Assembly (NCBI GenBank): GCA_943788445.1
Contig: CALSQH010000002.1
Location: 1 to 64,000, forward strand
Direction of reading: 5' to 3'
Source: an uncultured Pseudomonadales bacterium
Lineage (GTDB): Bacteria > Pseudomonadota > Gammaproteobacteria > Pseudomonadales > Porticoccaceae
DNA length: 64,000 nt
Each line of letters begins with the position of its first letter. Within the stretch, counting starts at the first letter, position 1. Both the position numbers and the translations under genes were made by a program. Positions 11,002-18,837 of the stretch are shown one piece after another. The notes under the pieces were generated by a model that saw nothing but the letters and a program-made list of their open reading frames with translations, did no database searches and had not been told where the DNA came from.

Positions 11002-11880
11002 ATGACCACAATGCCCAAAGAGGCAAACAACTATATCTTCACTGGAACCTGCCGTGCCGGTAGTGGTGTTGTCGCCGCCGTCACTGGATTTCTTGCCGAT
11101 AGAGACTGTTATATCTGTGCTCTTGAACAGTTTGATGATGAGTCAACGGACAAATTTTTTATGCGCGCAGTCTTTCGCCCACAAGAAAAATCACCCCCTA
11201 TTGAAGAAATTAAAGCCTGCTTTAGTGAAATCTCCGAAGTCTTTGCCATGGCTTGGAAAATCCATGACCCTAAAGTGCCGGTCAAAACACTAATTATGGT
11301 TTCCAAATACGACCACTGTTTAGATGATATTTTGTACCGCCGCCGCAAAGGCGAATTCAATATGGAGATCACCGCAGTAGTATCCAACCACGTGGATCTA
11401 CGAGCTATGGTCGAACGCGAAGGTGTGCGTTTTATTCACCTGCCAGTAACTCCTGACAGCAAGGCTCAGCAAGAACAGCGCCTGATGGAAATTGTCGATG
11501 AGACTGAGACTGAATTGGTTGTGTTGGCGCGCTATATGCAGATTCTCTCCGACAATCTGACCCAGCAGCTGTCGGGACGCTGCATTAATATTCACCACTC
11601 ATTTTTGCCCGGCTTTAAAGGTGCCAAACCCTATCACCAAGCCTATAATCGCGGTGTTAAGCTGATCGGCGCCACGGCTCACTATGTTACCTCAGATCTG
11701 GACGAAGGTCCGATTATTGAGCAGGTGCTCGCCCGGGTTGACCACAACTATAAGCCGGAACAATTGGTGCGCGTAGGTCGTGACAATGAATGTATGGCTC
11801 TGGCGAAAGCAATCACCTACCATATTGAGCGCAGGGTTTTTCTCGACGGTAATAAGACCGTGGTTTTTCTAGCGGGTTAG
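11002..11880 (+). CDS. purU: Formyltetrahydrofolate deformylase
   Basis: Hydrolyses 10-formyl-THF to formate and THF, which balances one-carbon pools and feeds PurT. An N-terminal ACT domain (about residues 8-90) is followed by a formyltransferase-fold domain with VSNHVDLR, INIHHSFLPGFKGAKPYHQA (conserved Asn and His) and SDLDEGPIIEQ (catalytic Asp). The length of 292 aa is slightly longer than E. coli PurU (280). It is a single gene; the 3' flank has short AT-rich direct repeats (11895-11925) but no clear terminator. Confidence 0.95.
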   Translation: MTTMPKEANNYIFTGTCRAGSGVVAAVTGFLADRDCYICALEQFDDESTDKFFMRAVFRPQEKSPPIEEIKACFSEISEVFAMAWKIHDPKVPVKTLIMVSKYDHCLDDILYRRRKGEFNMEITAVVSNHVDLRAMVEREGVRFIHLPVTPDSKAQQEQRLMEIVDETETELVVLARYMQILSDNLTQQLSGRCINIHHSFLPGFKGAKPYHQAYNRGVKLIGATAHYVTSDLDEGPIIEQVLARVDHNYKPEQLVRVGRDNECMALAKAITYHIERRVFLDGNKTVVFLAG

Positions 11881-11968
11881 GCTCTTAGCCCTTAGCCCTT
11901 AACTATAGACTTAACTATAGGCTCTTGATTACAAGCTATTGGCTAAAAGCTCTTGACCACTAAGACTG

Positions 11969-12799
11969 CTATACAAGCTCAACAACGCCCGGCTTAAGTA
12001 ACACACGCTTACTCTTGTAGAGCGTGCCCAACGCCTGCTTGTATTTTTTCTTGGAAACATTGAATACCCGGTAAATTTCTTCCGGAGCGCTCTTATCAGT
12101 GAGCGTTGATTGGCCACCAGAGGCTTGAAGGTGCTGAATAATCTGTTCACCCAAATCATGATCACCCTGCAATGTCGCCTGACTGATCAACAGGTCAATT
12201 TTACCATCACTGCGAATACTCTTAATAAAACCCGGCATCCGCTCACCAATCTTTAAGGGTCTAAATGCATCGTCGCGAAAGATCAAACCGATATATTTAT
12301 CATTGATAACCGCCTTGTAACCGAGGTCCGTACGGCCCGCGATCAACAGATCAACCGCCTGTCGCGGCTTCAACCATACAGACTCTTCTTCAAGGTGGTC
12401 TTGTAATCTTGTCGATGCAGCAATGCGATCACTGTCCTGATCATGGAATACATAAACCACATAGGAATAGCCCTCTTCCATAGGCTTATGCTGTTCGCTG
12501 TAGGGAACCAGCAGGTCTTTTGGCAGGCCCCAATCCATAAAGGCACCGGCATTATTGATATCAATAACTTTAAGCATTTCACAGCGACCCACTTCGACCT
12601 TGGGGGTTTCGGTGGTGGCAATCAACAGATCTTCTGAATCAAAATAGAGAAACACATTGACCCAATCGCCAATTTCACAATCCTCGGGAACATAGCGCAC
12701 AGGCAATAAAATTGTGCCCAGATCATCACCATCCAAATAGACACCAAAATCTACCTCTTTAACGACTTCCAACTTATTGAATCTGCCTACTTCTACCAT
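11969..12799 (-). CDS. S1-domain RNA-binding protein, CvfB/YitL family
   Basis: A 276-residue protein with tandem OB/S1 repeats and a C-terminal winged helix, as in CvfB of Gram-positives. Repeated motifs are VGRFNKLEVVKEVDFGVYLDG, shown only as VGRFNKLEVVKE and GVYLDG here, then GAFMDWGLPKDLLVP, and a final S1 around LKIGERMPGFIKSIRSDGKI. The end KKKYKQALGTLYKSKRVLL forms the winged helix. The family binds RNA; its target here is unknown. It converges on purU with a gap of about 90 bp. Confidence 0.87.
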   Translation of the reverse strand: MVEVGRFNKLEVVKEVDFGVYLDGDDLGTILLPVRYVPEDCEIGDWVNVFLYFDSEDLLIATTETPKVEVGRCEMLKVIDINNAGAFMDWGLPKDLLVPYSEQHKPMEEGYSYVVYVFHDQDSDRIAASTRLQDHLEEESVWLKPRQAVDLLIAGRTDLGYKAVINDKYIGLIFRDDAFRPLKIGERMPGFIKSIRSDGKIDLLISQATLQGDHDLGEQIIQHLQASGGQSTLTDKSAPEEIYRVFNVSKKKYKQALGTLYKSKRVLLKPGVVELV

Positions 12800-12922
12800 G
12801 CCCTAAACCGCGCTTAAAATTATTGAATACCTGATATATCAGACTTAAATACGACGCGGCAGTATACAGTAGTTAGTGCAGGCTAGGGGCTCTTACTAAT
12901 GGCCCTAGCAATAAACTTATTG

Positions 12923-13273
12923 CTATGACTCAATAGCGGGCTGTTCTATTGAATCCTCTGTTGCACGCTCGGGAGTGACGTATGAGGCCTCTTGCGGCGA
13001 CGCGCCTTCAGCGGTATTTTGTGTATTGGCTATGGCCTGTTCTATATAGGCAATAATATCGCCAATGGTTAAAAACTCTTCGACTTCTTCATCAGTTATA
13101 TCAATGGCAAATGTTTCTTCAAAATCCATAGCCAAAGAGATTTTCTCTAAAGAGTCTACCTTGAGATCTGCCAGCGACATCGACGTATCGACCTGATCAA
13201 CCTTTACCGCAGGATTATTAATAATAGCTTGGCAAACGATTTCTTTAATAGTTAGCTGATCGGTATTTTCCAT
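12923..13273 (-). CDS. Orphan acyl carrier protein with acidic tail
   Basis: An acyl carrier protein with the phosphopantetheine site in LKVDSLEKISLAMDFEETF (Ser of DSL). The 4-helix carrier domain covers about residues 1-85. About 30 residues rich in Ala, Glu, Ser and Pro follow, which normal AcpP (about 78 aa) lacks. I start at ATG 13273 (MENTDQLTIKE, 116 aa); an ATG 16 codons upstream is less likely. No fatty-acid or polyketide genes are adjacent, so its partner enzyme is unknown. It is not the housekeeping acpP by context. Confidence 0.85.
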   Translation of the reverse strand: MENTDQLTIKEIVCQAIINNPAVKVDQVDTSMSLADLKVDSLEKISLAMDFEETFAIDITDEEVEEFLTIGDIIAYIEQAIANTQNTAEGASPQEASYVTPERATEDSIEQPAIES

Positions 13274-13555
13274 AATTTTTGTGCCTTTTTTCCATAGATA
13301 AGGGTTTAAAGCCGCGTGCAATCTATTACGCGTTCAATCCATTAAAAGTAGCCTAGAAAAACCTCATGTACCAATTGATTTTAATTCGCTCAACAATCCA
13401 TACTGACGACTTCTGTATATAGACTATAGTTGTTTATCATCACACTCCTATGAATCGCAGCTATGAATCACGCATTTCAAATCGGGGATTACTTATGAAA
13501 ATCAACGCGGGATCATAAAAACCCATCAGTAACCCATTAATCATAGAGTAAGACT

Positions 13556-14752
13556 GTGAATATATTTTCTACCCCCGGTTTCCGCAATGTGTGGATACTC
13601 AGCCTGAGCAATGCATTAGCCGCCTCGATCATGACCCTAATGATTCTGGTCGGTAGCCTTGTCGGCGCAGAGCTCGCCCCCTCAGCTAAATGGGCCACCC
13701 TACCCATAGCCCTAACAGTTATAGGTACCGCAGTCAGCATCCTGCCCGCCACACGCTGCATGCAGCTAATGGGTCGCAAGCATGCCCTCTGGGCATTTAT
13801 GGCGCTGGGTATTTTCGCCTGCTGGCTGGCCAGTAGCGCTCTTGGGCAGCAGAGCTTTAGCCTGTTTTGTATCGCTGCAGTGCTGCTCGGCTCGACCAAT
13901 GCCGCACTGCAACAGACCCGCTTTGCCGCCATGGAATCCGTAGACCCTGAGTCGGGACCGACCGCCGCGTCACTGATGATGTGTGGCGGTATTCTCGCAG
14001 CCATTATCGGCCCCGAACTGGCAGTCGCCGGCGCCCACCTAACAGCAGTGGATTATCAGGGTTCCTATTGGCTGGCTGCCGCTACGGTGATATTAGGTGC
14101 CATTCTATTAGCCTTTTATATACCGACAGTGGTTCCACTAGCACAACAAACCGCCCATGCCAGCCCGACCCTGAACATCATCCGCAATCCAACATTTATT
14201 TTGGCCGTCACCAGTGGCGCAGTAGCCTTTGTGGTCATGTCTTTTGTAATGACCGGCACACCGATCAGCATGCACCATATTTACGGTCACTCGCTAGAGG
14301 ATACCAAATGGGTTATTCAGAGCCATATTGCAGCGATGTTTCTACCCTCGCTGGTTGCCCCTCTACTATTTAAGCAGTTGGGTATTCGAGGCATGATGAG
14401 CGTCGGCCTATTATGTTATTGCGCAACTGTTGCAATCGGTTATTACGATATTAGCGTCAACGGTTTTTGGATACAGTTGGTACTACTTGGGGTGGGCTGG
14501 AACTTTCTGTTCGTCTCCGGAACAGCTCTGTTACCAAGAAGCTATAAGCAGCAAGATAGATTTAAGGGCCAGGCTATTAATGACCTTACCGTATTTAGCT
14601 TTCAAGCGTTGGCAGCGCTATCCGCCGGATGGGCTCTCGGCCTAATCAACTGGCAGCAGATACTATTGATCTGCCTGTTGCCGATTTTAATACTGGCGGC
14701 ACTTTTACTGATTGAAGGCAGAATCAATCGCCGCGATAAACACAGCCGCTAG
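13556..14752 (+). CDS. Major facilitator superfamily transporter
   Basis: A 398-residue inner-membrane protein with about 12 hydrophobic segments. It has the weak MFS loop motif [12 protein letters not shown] between helices 2 and 3, and a charged central loop near residue 200. The start is GTG at 13556. The substrate cannot be inferred. Its last 29 bases overlap the 3' end of queD on the opposite strand, so the two genes share a tail-to-tail terminator region. Confidence 0.85.
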   Translation: MNIFSTPGFRNVWILSLSNALAASIMTLMILVGSLVGAELAPSAKWATLPIALTVIGTAVSILPATRCMQLMGRKHALWAFMALGIFACWLASSALGQQSFSLFCIAAVLLGSTNAALQQTRFAAMESVDPESGPTAASLMMCGGILAAIIGPELAVAGAHLTAVDYQGSYWLAAATVILGAILLAFYIPTVVPLAQQTAHASPTLNIIRNPTFILAVTSGAVAFVVMSFVMTGTPISMHHIYGHSLEDTKWVIQSHIAAMFLPSLVAPLLFKQLGIRGMMSVGLLCYCATVAIGYYDISVNGFWIQLVLLGVGWNFLFVSGTALLPRSYKQQDRFKGQAINDLTVFSFQALAALSAGWALGLINWQQILLICLLPILILAALLLIEGRINRRDKHSR

Positions 14753-15080
14753 TACAGGTTTCTTTGATAGTAATACAACTCAGCAGGGGCAACTGGGGCT
14801 TTAACCTAGCCCAAATCCAAATCGCCAGATTTTCACTGGTCGGATTCTCCAGCCCCTCAATATCATTCAGGTAATGATGATCTAGCTGTTCATAGATGGG
14901 CTTAAAAGCACTCTTGATATCGCCAAAGTCGATAACCCAACCTGTGGTATCGCCAATAGGACCCTCAACATGGATAGACACCATAAAAGAGTGGCCGTGC
15001 AAACGAGCGCATTTATGTCCCTCGGGAACATTGGGAAGGCGATGAGCCGCCTCGATATTAAACTCTTTGTAAATCTGCAT
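14724..15080 (-). CDS. queD: 6-carboxytetrahydropterin synthase
   Basis: QueD (118 aa) converts dihydroneopterin triphosphate to 6-carboxy-tetrahydropterin, the first committed step to queuosine and preQ0. The zinc-binding histidines are in [10 protein letters not shown] and [11 protein letters not shown]. The catalytic Cys lies just before LHGH, and the ending [12 protein letters not shown] is typical. It overlaps the MFS gene end. The later pathway enzyme QueF is encoded at 49360-50178, across the accessory block. Confidence 0.94.
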   Translation of the reverse strand: MQIYKEFNIEAAHRLPNVPEGHKCARLHGHSFMVSIHVEGPIGDTTGWVIDFGDIKSAFKPIYEQLDHHYLNDIEGLENPTSENLAIWIWARLKPQLPLLSCITIKETCTSGCVYRGD

Positions 15081-15158
15081 ATTTGCTACTTTGGAGGACT
15101 AATTAGGGGGCATATCTTAGGGCGCCATAAAGTATATGTATATAGTGATAGAAAATGT

Positions 15159-15186
15159 TTGACAGCTAATGTCAGTTCGGTAGAAT
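15159..15186 (+). promoter_or_regulatory. Promoter of the tRNA-Val/tRNA-Asp operon
   Basis: A consensus -35 box TTGACA (15159-15164), a 16-base spacer and a good -10 box TAGAAT (15181-15186). The GC-rich stretch GCCCCCC follows. A GC-rich discriminator at a tRNA promoter is the usual mark of stringent, ppGpp-sensitive control. The mature tRNA-Val starts at 15203, about 10 bases after the expected start site. Confidence 0.85.
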
Positions 15187-15202
15187 GCCCCCCTTCTCCA
15201 GA

Positions 15203-15278
15203 GGGTGGTTAGCTCAGCTGGTAGAGCATCGCCCTTACAAGGCGAGGGTCACAGGTTCAATCCCTGTACCACCCACCA
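15203..15278 (+). tRNA. tRNA-Val (anticodon UAC)
   Basis: A 76-nt cloverleaf with acceptor stem GGGTGGT/ACCACCC, D-loop TAGCTCAGCTGGTAGAGCA, anticodon loop CTTACAA (UAC, Val), T-arm ACAGGTTCAATCCCTGT, discriminator A and an encoded CCA. It is the first gene of a two-tRNA operon. Confidence 0.97.
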
Positions 15279-15296
15279 AGTTTAGAAAGTTTATGC

Positions 15297-15373
15297 GGAC
15301 CGGTAGTTCAGCTGGTTAGAATGCCGGCCTGTCACGCCGGAGGTCGCGGGTTCGAGTCCCGTCCGGTCCGCCA
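15297..15373 (+). tRNA. tRNA-Asp (anticodon GUC), integration site of island A
   Basis: A 77-nt tRNA: acceptor GGACCGG/CCGGTCC, anticodon loop CTGTCAC (GUC, Asp), T-arm CGCGGGTTCGAGTCCCG, discriminator G and an encoded CCA. Copies of its 3' end recur at 31094-31113 and 31275-31299. That marks this gene as the attachment site of a mobile element, with the tRNA kept intact. Confidence 0.97.
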
Positions 15374-15381
15374 CTAAATTA
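15357..15381 (+). repeat. Attachment site attL of island A in the tRNA-Asp 3' end
   Basis: The last 17 nt of tRNA-Asp plus 8 nt downstream (core CCGTCCGGTCCGCCACTAAA). All 25 bases are repeated exactly at 31275-31299, and 20 are repeated at 31094-31113. Direct repeats of a tRNA 3' end about 16 kb apart are the standard signature of tyrosine-recombinase integration. Confidence 0.9.
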
Positions 15382-15388
15382 CATCAAG

Positions 15389-15412
15389 CCCCTGTTTATG
15401 CAGGGGTTTTTT
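15389..15412 (+). terminator. tRNA-Asp operon terminator
   Basis: Stem CCCCTG/CAGGGG (15389-15394 with 15401-15406), 6-base loop, then TTTTTT. It lies 15 bases after tRNA-Asp and inside the left end of island A, so it was probably carried in by the element. Confidence 0.88.
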
Positions 15413-15437
15413 GTTTCTGATAGAAAATTAATCTTTT

Positions 15438-15461
15438 AAGTTACATATTAGGTTACATTTC
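15438..15461 (+). repeat. Putative integrase arm-type sites, left end of island A
   Basis: Two direct copies of A(A/G)GTTACAT spaced exactly 12 bp (15438 and 15450), about 60 bp inside the island from attL. Three copies of AAGTTACA with the same 12-bp spacing lie near the right end (30931-30966). One-helical-turn repeats just inside both ends fit arm-type sites bound by the N-terminal domain of a tyrosine integrase. The function is inferred. Confidence 0.6.
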
Positions 15462-15663
15462 ATCTTGTAAAAGGGATTTTTAGATAAATATATTGCGTGC
15501 ATCTCAAGATAGCAAACCTAGAAATAGAATTACGAGTGCCCACCCCCCTCCGAAAGACTCTGCTTTTTTCAATTTATATACCCACCGCAAAAAAAATCAT
15601 TCATATGTTGGCAACACTCTAAAGTTGACCCTATGATTGCGATACATAACCGAATAGACAAAT

Positions 15664-16614
15664 ATGGAACAACCAAATACGCAAGAACTACTAACTCAAG
15701 CTAGAGCATTCAACATAGACTTTGACACGCTACTTCATCACCTCAAAGCTCGTATCCTCCCCACATTAAGACTAGGCAAAGAGCAACAGCCAAGACGTTA
15801 TGATTACTGGGAAAAGGATAAAGGTGAGTTCTATTGGTATGGTGAAGTACAGATGCCAGAGCCTGACTCCAAAAGCCTGCTCTATGTTGGTGAATGGTGT
15901 TACCTGGCAAATCACCCTGATGTCATAAAAAATGAGCGCTTGTTCTCTAGAGCGGCCAAACGTCTTCGTAACAATCCTTTCGAGAATATCCTTAGGAACA
16001 ACCCAGACTATAAGTCTTTTAAGGATTCGATAACATCTCAAAAGGTTAGCCTACATGAGGACCTTAAGGGCTCTCATGATGACGTAGGTCTTCTACGTAT
16101 AGCGAGCTTGCGAGTGCTTGCTGGAGGTATAGCGGCCTATGTTGACCCTCTTTACTTGAAAAGACCCTCACATCACTATCCTATTGATCTAAGTGATCAT
16201 AGCCCAACCATGATGGCTGAAAAGGCTGAAATTGGAAAGCTAGTATATCCAAGTGATAAGACCATCAGTGCAGCCAAACGCCTGATAAGAAACATTAAGG
16301 AAGAGGAAGGTGAAGTAGACCCATCTATAGAAGCTACAGCCAGAGGAGAACCCTTCGCATCAGAAAAGCGGACAGTACCCATGAGGGCACTAATTAGAGA
16401 AATGACCCTTCTAAGTAGGATTTTATTGAATACTTCCAATGGCAAAAAGAATAGGTTCCCCATGTCAGCAATTCAATGTGCTTTAAACCTAATGGATGAG
16501 CGTCCAAGCAACACACTAATATCTAAGTACCAGGCACTTTATGATGACTCTTTGGATGAACCAATGACTAAAACAACCAAAAGCTATATAGCTGAAGCTG
16601 ATTTACCATTTTGA
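15664..16614 (+). CDS. Hypothetical protein, 316 aa
   Basis: An unrecognised soluble protein at the left end of island A. It begins MEQPNTQELLTQARAFNIDF and is rich in charged residues, with many basic ones (e.g. SRAAKRLRNNPFENILRNN). It has no signal peptide or membrane segment. The mix YDYWEKDKGEFYWYGE and VPMRALIREMTLLSRILL shows no motif I know. The gene is AT-rich compared with the core genes. A gene fragment on the other strand and an IS follow. I assign no function. Confidence 0.6.
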   Translation: MEQPNTQELLTQARAFNIDFDTLLHHLKARILPTLRLGKEQQPRRYDYWEKDKGEFYWYGEVQMPEPDSKSLLYVGEWCYLANHPDVIKNERLFSRAAKRLRNNPFENILRNNPDYKSFKDSITSQKVSLHEDLKGSHDDVGLLRIASLRVLAGGIAAYVDPLYLKRPSHHYPIDLSDHSPTMMAEKAEIGKLVYPSDKTISAAKRLIRNIKEEEGEVDPSIEATARGEPFASEKRTVPMRALIREMTLLSRILLNTSNGKKNRFPMSAIQCALNLMDERPSNTLISKYQALYDDSLDEPMTKTTKSYIAEADLPF

Positions 16615-16646
16615 TTTTTCAACCTTCCCATGCTTTTTTGCCAACA

Positions 16647-16889
16647 CTAAAACAACTCATCACACTCTTCTTCCCATTGATCTTGATACTCATCACGCCA
16701 TTCTTCAGTAGTTTGGTTACGTACTCTACAGGTATCATCTATTGGTCTAATAAGGTTACTTGTATACTCACCTACTTGTTTACTTGTTTCGTAGCTATTT
16801 GGACATGCAGTTGAAATTTGCTCGCGGCCCGATATATCAAAGGCTTGAGGGATATCCTTATCAGGAGTAATTATCAGGTTTTTATCCGG
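16647..16889 (-). pseudogene. 3' fragment of a gene cut by an insertion sequence
   Basis: Read on the minus strand from the IS edge, an open frame of about 80 codons runs to a TAG at 16647. It includes FDISGREQISTACPNSY and the acidic end EEWRDEYQDQWEEECDELF. There is no start codon, because the frame begins at the IS boundary. The sequence beyond the other IS end (18384 onward) has a short plausible upstream piece (LDATWSEFDLEQVIWSYP), but the two do not join in one frame. The fragment is unidentified. Confidence 0.5.
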
Positions 16890-16943
16890 TGTACCCCGTC
16901 AGCACTAGTTGGACCAGATTGGCCGTTTGATTAAGAGAGGGTT

Positions 16944-17336
16944 TTGGTTCATCGTTTACTCGAAGAGGAAATGATGATGACTAGAAAACCCAGTGCTGAA
17001 AAAACTGTGCGTGACATCCGTCGCGCTACTCGTAAACATTATTCGTCTGAAGAAAAGATCCGTATTGTACTCGAAGGATTGCGTGGTGAGGATAGTGTGG
17101 CCGAACTGTGCCGCCGGGAAGGTATCAATGCCAATGTGTATTATCGTTGGTCAAAGGACTTCCTGGAAGCCGGTAAGAAGCGCTTGTCAGGCGATACAGT
17201 CCGTGAAGCCACCTCCGACGAAGTCAAAGACTTACGTGCTGAAACTGCTGCGCTGAAGGAAACGCTGGCTGAGGTATTTATGGAAAACCGCGTACTCAAA
17301 AAAAGCGTGCTCGGGGATGGGGAGGACGGTATATGA
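16944..17336 (+). CDS. IS transposase OrfA (helix-turn-helix protein)
   Basis: A 130-residue OrfA. The HTH_Tnp_1 domain is visible in YSSEEKIRIVLEGLRGED and AELCRREGINANVYYRWSKD. A C-terminal leucine-zipper-like helix (LRAETAALKETLAEVFMENR) is expected to pair with OrfB. An ATG 12 codons in (MMTRKPSAEKT, near 16977) is also a possible start. Its TGA overlaps the orfB ATG as ATGA, so OrfB probably arises by coupled re-initiation rather than the usual frameshift. Confidence 0.88.
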   Translation: MVHRLLEEEMMMTRKPSAEKTVRDIRRATRKHYSSEEKIRIVLEGLRGEDSVAELCRREGINANVYYRWSKDFLEAGKKRLSGDTVREATSDEVKDLRAETAALKETLAEVFMENRVLKKSVLGDGEDGI

Positions 17337-18331
17337 GATATTCTGCCTCTGAAAAATACGAGATTATTCAGCTGGTGCAACATTCGGATCTATCCGTAAA
17401 ACGCACACTGGCTCGATTGGATATCCATAAGTCCACATTCTATAACTGGCTCGGTCGTTATCACGATGGCGGTCTAGATGCGCTGGAGGACAAGAAGCCT
17501 CAGCCATCACTCGCATGGAATAAAGTCCCAACGGATCATCGCGAAGCGCTGATTGACTTCGCTTTGCGTGAAACGGATTTATCGCCACGTGAGTTAGCGG
17601 TACGTTATACGGATGAGCAATCCTACTTTGTCTCGGAGTCCACCGTTTATCGGCTACTGAAAGCGCAAGACTTAATTACCAGCCCTGCGTATATCCTGAT
17701 GAAGGCCGGAGATAAGTTCCAGCAACCGAGCCAGCGAGTCAATGAACTATGGCAAACGGATTTTACGTACTTCAAGATCGTGGGCTGGGGTTGGTATTAC
17801 TTATCGACAGTACTGGATGATTACTCGCGGTTCATTGTTGCTTGGCGCTTGTGTACGACCATGAGTGCTAGCGATGTATCTGACACGTTGGATGATGCGC
17901 TGGCTTTTACTGATCTGAATCAAGTGAAAGTCCAACATCGGCCGCGCTTACTCAGTGACAATGGCCCATGTTATATCTCTGGCGAGCTCGCTGATTATCT
18001 AGAAGAAAATGGCATGAGTCATACGCGTGGACGCCCTTATCACCCACAAACACAAGGGAAGATCGAACGCTGGCATCGCTCGATGAAGAACCAAGTCTTG
18101 CTCAATCACTATTACTTGCCGAGCGAGCTAGAAGAGCAGCTCCATCGCTTCGTGAGCTATTACAATCACGATCGATATCATGAATCGATCGATAACCTAA
18201 CACCGGCTGACGTGTACTACGGAAGAGGAGAAGCTATATTAAGCCAAAGGGAAAGGATCAAACAAAACACTATCGCCTTACGGCGAAAAAACTATTATGG
18301 TCGACAACGAACACACAACTTGATGAGCTAA
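17333..18331 (+). CDS. IS transposase OrfB (DDE integrase domain)
   Basis: A 332-residue transposase. N-terminal helix-turn-helix segments (DLSVKRTLARLDIHKSTFYN) precede an rve catalytic domain with the DDE residues in ELWQTDFTYFKI, RPRLLSDNGPCYIS and QTQGKIERWHRSMKN. All three acidic residues are present and the frame is intact, so the element may still be active. Start ATG 17333 overlaps the orfA stop. Confidence 0.9.
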   Translation: MRYSASEKYEIIQLVQHSDLSVKRTLARLDIHKSTFYNWLGRYHDGGLDALEDKKPQPSLAWNKVPTDHREALIDFALRETDLSPRELAVRYTDEQSYFVSESTVYRLLKAQDLITSPAYILMKAGDKFQQPSQRVNELWQTDFTYFKIVGWGWYYLSTVLDDYSRFIVAWRLCTTMSASDVSDTLDDALAFTDLNQVKVQHRPRLLSDNGPCYISGELADYLEENGMSHTRGRPYHPQTQGKIERWHRSMKNQVLLNHYYLPSELEEQLHRFVSYYNHDRYHESIDNLTPADVYYGRGEAILSQRERIKQNTIALRRKNYYGRQRTHNLMS

Positions 18332-18383
18332 ACCGTCTCTTAAATCAGGCCGCGAACGGTCCAACTATCTTTGACGACGTACA

Positions 18384-18837
18384 GTGCGGGGATAAGACCA
18401 TATGACCTGCTCAAGATCAAATTCACTCCAGGTCGCATCAAGTACCTAAGCTGTTTTGTTGCCATTAATGTGGGAGTAACTAAGTGTAACAACGGAACAT
18501 TTTCCCAGGACTAAAAAGCCCTGAAGTTAATCAAGGCTTTTTAATTTAGTTGTCGGTTGGCACCGATATCTAAGAGATTACACCTGCTACATAGTGGTCG
18601 AATAAATTTAAATCCTGTATAAACTGAAATTAAACCTAGCAATATCAATTAGTTATAAATTAAGTGCAATTGTAACCTCTGGTGATCTACAACCTATTGC
18701 TTTATAGGTTTTTTTCAAATTCAGACCAATATCAAAGTGAAATCCTAAACGTAGTGAGCGATTAAATAGGAATTTACAGGGTCTTTTATGACTTATAAAG
18801 GGGCCTATGTATGCACCCCTAATCAATTAAAGTTCCC
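18384..18837. other. Gene-free interval with a bidirectional hairpin
   Basis: No convincing gene. A 9-bp inverted repeat (TAAAAAGCC at 18512-18520 with GGCTTTTTA at 18535-18543) is flanked by A and T runs and could terminate transcription from either side. A short minus-strand stretch near 18384-18440 could be a remnant of the gene cut by the IS. The rest is AT-rich and featureless. Confidence 0.6.

Larger units (their letters stand above)
16890..18383 (+). mobile_element. IS3-type insertion sequence, complete
   Basis: A 1494-bp element bounded by imperfect inverted repeats of about 50 bp. The outer ends are TGTAC...GTTGGACC on the left and the inverse on the right (GGTCCAAC...GTACA). The repeats extend inward to AAGAGAGG/CCGTCTCTT. 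It encodes two overlapping proteins, an HTH protein and a DDE integrase. I could not find a matching target-site duplication. A 177-bp internally deleted relative lies at 38450-38626. Confidence 0.88.

Noticed and set aside
11881..11968. Short direct repeats after purU as a regulatory element
   Set aside because: The repeats (CTTAGCC, TTAACTATAG) are short and AT-rich, without a stem and U-run of terminator quality.
16880..18390. A target-site duplication for the IS3-type element
   Set aside because: The 3-8 bases flanking the inferred ends (left CCGG, right GTGCGG) do not match, so I do not claim one. The ends are set by the inverted repeats only.
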